Below, in pieces: positions 6,747-11,178 of a stretch of DNA of 11,178 nucleotides. The stretch's first letter is position 1; each line of letters opens with the position of its first letter. Below the pieces are notes generated by a model. The model did no database searches. It was given only the letters and a program-made list of their open reading frames with translations, and was not told the DNA's origin. A program made the position numbers and the translations under genes. The DNA is from a bacterium (lineage in GTDB: Bacteria > UBP18 > UBA7526), in contig JAUXAI010000041.1 in the NCBI GenBank assembly GCA_030619985.1, positions 1 to 11,178 of the forward strand. The letters are read 5' to 3'.

Positions 6747-7168
6747 CTTTTTCCTCCTAAAAAATCGTCTATCTTCTTAAGGCCCTCTGCACAGTATCCC
6801 ATTTTTAGCCAGGGACAATCCTTACAGATGACTGATAAATCACCTGGCTTGATCTTCTTCTTTACCGAATCCAGGACTTCCTTTATAGTCAATATATCCT
6901 CAGCTTTGAGATCCAGCCTTCCTGCTACCTGGCTATCTCTTTCCCTGACCCTTTCTTCACCCCCTACCGCTTCATTCTCGCAAAGTCCATTAATATTAAA
7001 AGGACAGGCGGCACAGATATCATCACAGCCTTCTATCAACTCAATCTCTAAGGTGGGATTATCCTTTATTTTTTGAATGACTCTTTCCATCCCTTTAATA
7101 AATTTCTCATCATATCCCAATCCCCGAAAGCCAAAAATGCATAAGAGATGATGAAGGCGCAGTCTCAT
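6743..7168 (-). CDS. DUF1284 family cysteine-rich protein
   Basis: Function unknown; small soluble protein with likely metal or Fe-S binding. The 141 residues start MRLRLHHLLCIFGFRGLGYD, the family hallmark (R-L-x-x-HHLLC). They hold two cysteine groups: C48, C52, C55 and C63 (CDDICAACPFNINGLC) and C115, C118 and C126 (CKDCPWLKMGYC). With C10 that makes eight cysteines, suggestive of a cluster; this is inference. The length fits the family. The ATG at 7168 has AGAGG about seven bases upstream. It is the first gene of a two-gene unit with the barrel gene, four-base overlap, behind a strong promoter. Pairing with an outer-membrane barrel is not an association I know for this family. Confidence 0.85.
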   Translation of the reverse strand: MRLRLHHLLCIFGFRGLGYDEKFIKGMERVIQKIKDNPTLEIELIEGCDDICAACPFNINGLCENEAVGGEERVRERDSQVAGRLDLKAEDILTIKEVLDSVKKKIKPGDLSVICKDCPWLKMGYCAEGLKKIDDFLGGKR

Positions 7169-7201
7169 CTGTTAACCTCTTTTTAATTTTGGTTAACTAT
7201 T

Positions 7202-7230
7202 ATGATAAAACAAACTTTTCTATTTGTCAA
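7202..7230 (-). promoter_or_regulatory. Promoter of the DUF1284-barrel operon
   Basis: Minus-strand TTGACA (7225-7230), exactly 17 bases, TATCAT (7202-7207), followed by AAT. The -35 box directly abuts the palindrome at 7231-7255. Confidence 0.8.
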
Positions 7231-7255
7231 GCCCCGTTAAGATTTTTAACGGGGC
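7231..7255. promoter_or_regulatory. 10-bp perfect palindrome between divergent promoters
   Basis: GCCCCGTTAA (7231-7240), five-base spacer, TTAACGGGGC (7246-7255). It sits between the two outward-facing -35 boxes (7225-7230 and 7265-7270). It could be an operator for a dimeric regulator acting on both promoters, or a copy of the dispersed palindrome family also seen at 5115-5228. Confidence 0.55.
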
Positions 7256-7264
7256 AAGTATTTC

Positions 7265-7293
7265 TTGACAAGTCTAAAAAAATAGGATAAGAT
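7265..7293 (+). promoter_or_regulatory. tRNA-Ala promoter
   Basis: TTGACA (7265-7270), 17-base spacer, TAAGAT (7288-7293), with the tRNA 5' end 14 bases later. The consensus -35 fits a stable-RNA promoter. Confidence 0.8.
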
Positions 7294-7306
7294 GAGAATA
7301 AAGGAT

Positions 7307-7382
<76 letters not shown>

Positions 7383-7384
7383 TA

Positions 7385-7444
7385 ACACGGATGCACACAG
7401 ATAACAGCACGGATTGACACAGATTTATCCATAATTATCCGTGT
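7385..7444. repeat. CACGGAT/CACAGAT repeat cluster after the tRNA
   Basis: ACACGGAT (7385-7392), ACACAGAT, GCACGGAT (7407-7414) and a further ACACAGAT, closed by the inverted ATCCGTGT (7437-7444). The ends are perfect 8-bp inverted repeats. Related motifs occur at 2163-2206 and 9506-9563, always between genes. ATCCGTGT appears once more at 7477-7484. Confidence 0.65.
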
Positions 7445-7486
7445 ATTTAATCCTAAATAGTGAGCAGAACAAAGAAATCCGTGTCT

Positions 7487-7493
7487 AAGGAGG
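7487..7493 (+). promoter_or_regulatory. Shine-Dalgarno AAGGAGG deciding the slipin start
   Basis: AAGGAGG five bases before the ATG at 7499. An in-frame GTG at 7460 has no such site. Confidence 0.85.
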
Positions 7494-7498
7494 AAAAA

Positions 7499-8488
7499 AT
7501 GGAATATCCGAGAAGAGAGACGCTGAGGATGGAGGACTTACTGCGTATGGCTCCCAGAGAAGGGGGAAGGATAAACCCGGTAGCCACGATACTCTTCATT
7601 ATTATTGCCGGGATAGGAATAGGATTGAGTTCCTACTTCCAAAACTTTATCTGGGGAATCCCCTTCTTTCTACTTGCTTTCTTGGTGGGAGCAGCACTGA
7701 AGATCGCCTCCCAGTGGGAGAGGGTAATTATCTTAAAATTGGGGAAGTTCCATCGCATGAAAGGCCCGGGACTATTCTGGGTTATTCCCATTATAGAAAG
7801 CATCCCCTACTGGATAGATATCAGGGTCTGGGCTACGGATATCAGGGCAGAACAGACTCTCACCAAAGATAATGTTCCAGTGGATGTGGATGCCATTGTA
7901 TTCTGGAAGGTCTTCGATCCCGAGAAGGCTGCTTTAGAGGTAGAGAACTATAGGGCAGCCATCTCCCTGGCCTCCCAGACCGCTTTGAGGGATACTATAG
8001 GAAAGACCTCACTCTCTGAGATGCTCGTGGGAAGGGAAAGATTGGATGTTGACCTCAAGAAGAGGATTGATGATCGGAGTGATCCCTGGGGGATCTCGGT
8101 TCAGTCTGTGGAGATCAGGGAGGTATTAATTCCTCAGGCACTACAGAAGGCCATGTCCATGCAGGCCCAGGCAGAGAGGGAGAAGCAGGCCCGGGTTCTC
8201 CTGGGTGAATCAGAGAAGTTAATCGCCGGCAAGTTTGAAGAAGCGGCAAAGACTTATGCCAACAACCCCACTGCTTTACATCTCAGGGCTATGAATATGC
8301 TCTATGAAGGATTGAAGGAGAAGGCCACCATCTTGATCGTTCCCTCTACGGCAGTAGATACCATGAATATAGGTGCTTTTGCGGGATTGACCGCCCTGGC
8401 CAAGATAACAACAAAGGAGATGGAGACCGAAGAGAAGAAGGAGAAGGAAAAAGAGAAAGAGCCACCGCCAAAGGCGGGAAAAAAGTAA
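7499..8488 (+). CDS. Slipin (stomatin-like) SPFH/band 7 membrane protein
   Basis: Scaffold protein of the SPFH superfamily, thought to form oligomeric rings in membrane microdomains. The 329 residues hold two hydrophobic segments (about 27-44 and 50-69). The SPFH domain then begins SQWERVIILKLGKFHRMKGP and runs to about residue 230 (PYWIDIRV, TKDNVPVDVDAIVFWKV, then SQTALRDTIGKTSLSEML and EIREVLIPQALQ). A helical region rich in Ala/Glu (MQAQAEREKQARVLLGES) and the slipin block NNPTALHLRAMNMLYEGLKE follow, and the last 25 residues are almost all Lys, Glu and Pro. The start at 7499 rests on a perfect ribosome site. Slipins often lie beside an nfeD gene; none is present here. It probably depends on the tRNA-Ala promoter or an unseen one, since I found no clear promoter in 7383-7486. 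Confidence 0.93.
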   Translation: MEYPRRETLRMEDLLRMAPREGGRINPVATILFIIIAGIGIGLSSYFQNFIWGIPFFLLAFLVGAALKIASQWERVIILKLGKFHRMKGPGLFWVIPIIESIPYWIDIRVWATDIRAEQTLTKDNVPVDVDAIVFWKVFDPEKAALEVENYRAAISLASQTALRDTIGKTSLSEMLVGRERLDVDLKKRIDDRSDPWGISVQSVEIREVLIPQALQKAMSMQAQAEREKQARVLLGESEKLIAGKFEEAAKTYANNPTALHLRAMNMLYEGLKEKATILIVPSTAVDTMNIGAFAGLTALAKITTKEMETEEKKEKEKEKEPPPKAGKK

Positions 8489-8503
8489 TAAATATTAGGG
8501 AAT

Positions 8504-8541
8504 AAAAAAAGGTCGTCCTTTTGGACGGCCTTTCCTTTTTG
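8504..8541. terminator. Bidirectional intrinsic terminator between slipin and pseudopilin
   Basis: AAAGGTCGTCC (8508-8518) pairs with GGACGGCCTTT (8523-8533) across TTTT. The plus strand ends in CCTTTTTG and the minus strand in a seven-T run, so it stops the slipin transcript and the convergent pseudopilin transcript. Confidence 0.93.
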
Positions 8542-8548
8542 TCAATTA

Positions 8549-9034
8549 TTACTTAATGCAGGTTCTCACAATATCTGCATTCCAGCCCGTTCCTCCTGAT
8601 ACCCCATCCTTTCCATAAGAGACGATATCACAAGAGCCATCACTATTGCACTGATAGACATACTTGTTTCCCCAGGGATCTGTGGGCTCTTCCGCTGTCA
8701 CCCCTCTGCAGCCGCATCCCCCGCCGGTAGTGACAGCAAATCTTCGATACTTTATGTATGGCCCATTCCAGGCATCGAGGTCTTCATCTCCTTCAGCAGA
8801 TGGTTTCTTTACCAGGGCAGGAAGACCTTGATCCGTAGAGGGGAAATGTCCGATGCTAAGGCGATACATTTCCAAAGAGATGCTGAAGATATCCATCTCT
8901 GCCTTGACTGCTCTTACCCTTGTTTCCTCTTTACGATGGGGAATGATCTTCACCGAAGCAATAGCGGCTATTAGTCCCACGATGACTACCACTACCATGA
9001 GTTCGATTAAGGTTATGCCTCTCCTTCTATTCAT
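8549..9034 (-). CDS. GspG-like type II secretion/type IV pilus pseudopilin
   Basis: Pseudopilin, probably the major one (GspG type) of a type II secretion system, processed by prepilin peptidase at the inner membrane. From the ATG at 9034 it has 161 residues. The leader is MNRRRG, cleavage is before ITLIE, and the mature Glu5 is residue 11, followed by the hydrophobic helix MVVVVIVGLIAAI. GspG hallmarks are STDQGLPALVKKP, WNGPYIKY, DPWGNKYVY and SYGKDGVSGGTG, the last matching the calcium-binding end of the family. Unusual are five cysteines, with a GGGCGCRG loop (C107, C109) plus C129, C135 and C159. A TTG at 9067 gives a longer frame but would place 11 residues before the leader. No other secretion genes are nearby, so it is an orphan here. 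The ribosome site is weak (AGG, about eight bases). Confidence 0.88.
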   Translation of the reverse strand: MNRRRGITLIELMVVVVIVGLIAAIASVKIIPHRKEETRVRAVKAEMDIFSISLEMYRLSIGHFPSTDQGLPALVKKPSAEGDEDLDAWNGPYIKYRRFAVTTGGGCGCRGVTAEEPTDPWGNKYVYQCNSDGSCDIVSYGKDGVSGGTGWNADIVRTCIK

Positions 9035-9073
9035 TCTATTGCCTATTTTAAGGTATCGAAATTTCAATAAAAC

Positions 9074-9138
9074 AAGGTTCTCCGATGAAATCGGAGGTTC
9101 TTAATTCGTAGAATCAAGGTTCTCGCGAAGCGAGGTTC
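9074..9138. repeat. Tandem mini-hairpins with fixed GAA loops
   Basis: Two units share the frame CAAGGTT-hairpin-GTTCTTA. The first stem is CTCCGAT/ATCGGAG (9080-9096) and the second CTCGC/GCGAG (9122-9134), each closing a GAA loop. Stem bases differ but pairing is kept. They fill the gap between the coiled-coil gene stop and the pseudopilin gene. Without T-runs they are poor terminators, though they may protect or attenuate RNA. Confidence 0.7.
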
Positions 9139-9492
9139 TTATTTTCTTAATCGCTTGATCTCTTTCTCTTTCTTTCGAATCTTGGTCTCCAGATTCCTTA
9201 TCTCTTCACTCAGGGATTTCAGGTTCTTTTCGGAAATCTTTCCGCTTTTAATCAGGCGGTAAGTCTTCTTCCCCAGCTCCTTTAGTTTTCTATCCCTTTT
9301 CTGAACCAAAGGAACGATCTCCAGTCTCAACCTGCTAATCCTGGCTGTCTTTCCCGCCCCTTCCTTCGCCTTCTTGGCCAGAGCGGTCGTTCTTTTCCTA
9401 AATTCCGCCAGCCTCTTCCTCGCCTCTTCCAAATCCTTAATGAGGCTCTTCTTCGTCCTCTCCAGAATCCCTTCTATCTTCTTCTTTGCCAT
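9139..9492 (-). CDS. Small basic coiled-coil protein, unknown function
   Basis: I do not recognise this gene. The 117-residue product is very rich in Lys, Arg, Glu and Leu, has no signal peptide or membrane segment, and looks wholly helical. Heptad-like stretches occur at about residues 15-45 (LEEARKRLAEFRKRTTALAK) and 92-117 (LSEEIRNLETKIRKKEKEIK), with a central basic segment. It might bind nucleic acid or form an oligomer, but nothing shows this. The ATG at 9492 has a strong AGGAGGGAG site, and codon choice is like the neighbours, so it is likely a real gene. It would be transcribed from the promoter at 9694-9722 through a roughly 190-base leader. Confidence 0.65.
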   Translation of the reverse strand: MAKKKIEGILERTKKSLIKDLEEARKRLAEFRKRTTALAKKAKEGAGKTARISRLRLEIVPLVQKRDRKLKELGKKTYRLIKSGKISEKNLKSLSEEIRNLETKIRKKEKEIKRLRK

Positions 9493-9505
9493 CTCTCCCT
9501 CCTAT

Positions 9506-9680
9506 ACACGGATTTCTTTTTACCGCTTATTGCGTTAGTTTAAAAACACGGATGGTCACGGATAAATTATAAGCGCGCCTGTCCGTCCGATCGCCTCTGG
9601 CGGACGGACGGAAATTATTGCGAACATTATAACTGCAAAGACGCAAAATTTAATTTAAAAACGCAAAACTGAGATTCCTT
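9506..9680. repeat. Repeat-filled leader before the coiled-coil gene
   Basis: Gene-free spacer 9493-9726. It holds ACACGGAT at 9506-9513 and 9546-9553, and TCACGGAT at 9556-9563. A hairpin of GTCCGTCCG (9581-9589) with CGGACGGAC (9602-9610) has an inner GCC/GGC extension. Two ACGCAAAA motifs lie around 9640-9668. It would lie in the 5' untranslated region if the 9694-9722 promoter is used. Confidence 0.6.
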
Positions 9681-9693
9681 GTTGCTTTATCAT

Positions 9694-9722
9694 ATTATAG
9701 TATATTATTTGGACTTTTGCAA
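9694..9722 (-). promoter_or_regulatory. Promoter reading toward the coiled-coil gene
   Basis: Minus-strand TTGCAA (9717-9722), 17-base spacer and perfect TATAAT (9694-9699), beginning right after the nfo stop codon. It uses the same -35 variant as leuS. Confidence 0.65.
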
Positions 9723-9726
9723 GTAA

Positions 9727-10569
9727 TTATCTGGCCAATCTTCGCAGAGTGGCCAAGTTCTTTAAATCATCCCCTGGTTCTTTAAAGGGGGTCTCAATGA
9801 TGATTGGTAGATTTATTATCGCTGGATGATGCAATAATGCCCGGAACCCTTCCTCTCCAATATATCCCTTTCCAATGTGCCAGTGGCGATCGATATGGGA
9901 ACCTAAAGGACTTTTGGAGTCATTGGCGTGGATAACCTTTAGTTTCTTCAAGCCAATTAAATTATCAAATAATTTCAAGGTTTTAGAGACTGCCTTCTTC
10001 GTCCTAAAATCATACCCACTGGCAAAGCCATGACAGGTATCGAAACAGACCCCGATCCTTTCCTTCTCTTTGATACTTTTGATAATTTTTGCAAGCTCCT
10101 CGAACCTGCTGCCTAACTCTCTTCCTCCCCCTGCGGTATTCTCTAAAAGGAGCATGACATCGTTCTTTACTTTAACAAAAGCAGTATTTATTCCTTCGGT
10201 CACTCTCGCTATTCCTTCTTCCCGGCTGGAAAGGTCGGAAAAGCTTCCGATATGAGTAACGAGATAAGGCGCTCCCAAGACCTCGGATCTTCTTAAGTCT
10301 TCTTCTAAGGCATTGACTGATTTAAGATATAATCCAATTTTAGGAGAGGCTAGGTTGGGAAGATAGGGCATATGAACGATGAGGGGATGGATGTCAAATC
10401 TTTCTAAATCATCCCTCAGTCTCTTTGCTTCATCGGAAAGGAGTTCTTTGAGTTGCCATCCCCTTGGGTTTCGAGAGAAGATCTGGGCAGTATTGCATCC
10501 TATCCTTTTGGCCCTCTCTGCCACCTGATATATCTTACCCGCAATGGAGATGTGAGCCCCAAACCTCAT
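9727..10569 (-). CDS. nfo: Endonuclease IV (AP endonuclease)
   Basis: Zinc-dependent enzyme of base excision repair that cuts DNA 5' of abasic sites. The 280 residues match the TIM-barrel Nfo family in full. It starts MRFGAHISIAGKIYQVAERA and carries the metal ligands seen in the E. coli enzyme at H66 (VHMPYLPNLA), H106 (VTHIGS), E143 (LLENTAG), D177 and H180 (CFDTCH), H214 (VIHANDS), D227 and H229 (DRH) and E259 (IIETP). No ligand is missing, so it should be active. The ATG at 10569 overlaps the TGA of the upstream membrane-protein gene by four bases, with AGGAAA upstream. That implies translational coupling to a gene with no obvious repair role. Confidence 0.97.
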   Translation of the reverse strand: MRFGAHISIAGKIYQVAERAKRIGCNTAQIFSRNPRGWQLKELLSDEAKRLRDDLERFDIHPLIVHMPYLPNLASPKIGLYLKSVNALEEDLRRSEVLGAPYLVTHIGSFSDLSSREEGIARVTEGINTAFVKVKNDVMLLLENTAGGGRELGSRFEELAKIIKSIKEKERIGVCFDTCHGFASGYDFRTKKAVSKTLKLFDNLIGLKKLKVIHANDSKSPLGSHIDRHWHIGKGYIGEEGFRALLHHPAIINLPIIIETPFKEPGDDLKNLATLRRLAR

Positions 10570-11178
10570 CTTAATTTCCTACGGACAAGGGGAAGGATGG
10601 CTATAATAAGGAGGAAGGCTCCAAAACACAAGAGGATGTTTCCTAAAATGAGGAGGATTTCATTATACTCAAGGTAGCGAACCCAGAGATTCAAGAATAT
10701 AATCCCTTTGGAGAAAAGAAGGAGGGCTATTCCAATTACCGCTAAGTTTAAAAGCATGGGTTTCATCTTAAAAAGGCACAAAAAGAAATAGGATATAATC
10801 GACCAGATAATCCAGGATAAGAGCCGAAAACCATTTAGACTGGAGAAGTAGTAGAATGAGCCGACAAATGGCTCGAAGAAATACCTTACTCTATTTTGAG
10901 GTTCAATCCTGTCATAGAGAATTACCTTGAATAGATTTACTTTTCTGTTACGCAGGGCAGCGAGTATTGCCTCTTCTTTTTTCTTTTTGTTCAGATTGGA
11001 CCAATCCGCTATATGGATTGAGGTCCAGATATGAGAAGCACTTCCCCAGCCATGCCAGTTGCTTGACCCAAGCATGATGAGATTATTTCCCTGGCAGACA
11101 TCTTTGATTGCTTCTCGAATAGATCTTTCAGGCCCCAGGGCGCGTGCAGTATAGATCTCAAACCCATCCACTCCAGCC
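10566..11178 (-). CDS. C-terminal part of a membrane-anchored, possibly PHP-type metal-dependent hydrolase
   Basis: Partial gene: the frame is open to the right edge, so the N-terminal part is outside the window and a GTG at 11171 is an internal valine, not a start. The visible 204 residues begin AGVDGFEIYTARALGPERSI, followed by LIMLGSSNWHGWGSASHIWT. This recalls the end of PHP phosphoesterase domains (G-x-D-G-x-E-x-Y, then a GSD-x-HG-like metal motif), here with SSNWHGWG. Three hydrophobic segments follow: about GFRLLSWIIWSIISYFFLCLF, LNLAVIGIALLLFSKGIIFL and ILLILGNILLCFGAFLLIIA. They end in a basic tail, VRRKLR. The family call is inference from a short piece. The gene is translationally coupled to nfo through ATGA. 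Confidence 0.5.
   Translation of the reverse strand, partial: AGVDGFEIYTARALGPERSIREAIKDVCQGNNLIMLGSSNWHGWGSASHIWTSIHIADWSNLNKKKKEEAILAALRNRKVNLFKVILYDRIEPQNRVRYFFEPFVGSFYYFSSLNGFRLLSWIIWSIISYFFLCLFKMKPMLLNLAVIGIALLLFSKGIIFLNLWVRYLEYNEILLILGNILLCFGAFLLIIAILPLVRRKLR

Noticed and set aside
7460-7498. GTG start for slipin at 7460
   Set aside because: No ribosome site precedes it, whereas AAGGAGG stands five bases before the ATG at 7499.
9035-9067. TTG start for the pseudopilin
   Set aside because: It would add 11 residues before the short MNRRRG leader that prepilin peptidase expects.
9581-9610. Terminator after nfo
   Set aside because: The hairpin is strong but no T-run follows on either strand, and a good promoter lies between it and nfo.

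Overview
The window looks like a chromosomal segment of a diderm (Gram-negative-type) bacterium. It encodes an LptE-type outer-membrane lipoprotein, a signal-peptide-bearing beta-barrel protein and a GspG-type pseudopilin, alongside housekeeping genes. The many short intergenic repeats suggest an uncultured candidate-phylum bacterium, perhaps Omnitrophota-like. That placement is an impression, not something proven here. Almost every protein gene is on the minus strand; only tRNA-Ala and a slipin gene are on the plus strand.

Layout from left to right: (1) an APC-superfamily amino-acid permease, minus, running off the left edge with its C-terminal cytoplasmic part cut; (2) lptE, then a gene-free stretch of about 300 bases holding a large imperfect palindrome, then leuS, so leuS is followed by lptE in transcription order as in many Proteobacteria; (3) a repeat-rich spacer with a clear terminator, then bioY (biotin uptake S component) with its own promoter; (4) an outer-membrane barrel gene overlapped by ATGA with a DUF1284 cysteine-rich protein; (5) a divergent control region in which two canonical TTGACA promoters flank a 10-bp perfect palindrome, firing left into DUF1284/barrel and right into tRNA-Ala(GGC) and the slipin; (6) a bidirectional terminator between slipin and a GspG-like pseudopilin; (7) a small lysine-rich coiled-coil protein behind a repeat-filled leader; (8) nfo (endonuclease IV), overlapped by ATGA with the C-terminal part of a membrane-anchored, possibly PHP-type protein that runs off the right edge.

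The most unusual signal is in leuS. Three loops of this essential synthetase are built from repeat DNA kept in frame: an 8-bp tandem pair, a 7-bp tandem with a GC-rich core, and a palindromic GC-rich element. The enzyme's HMGH, KMSKS, editing and zinc motifs are all intact, so the repeats appear tolerated as surface insertions, in the manner of Rickettsia palindromic elements. The spacers carry related low-complexity and palindromic material, including three copies of the GCGAAGC mini-hairpin core (one of them inside leuS), CACGGAT-type repeats and a GCCCCGTTA palindrome family that abuts two promoters. I found no CRISPR array, transposase, phage gene or recognisable defence system.
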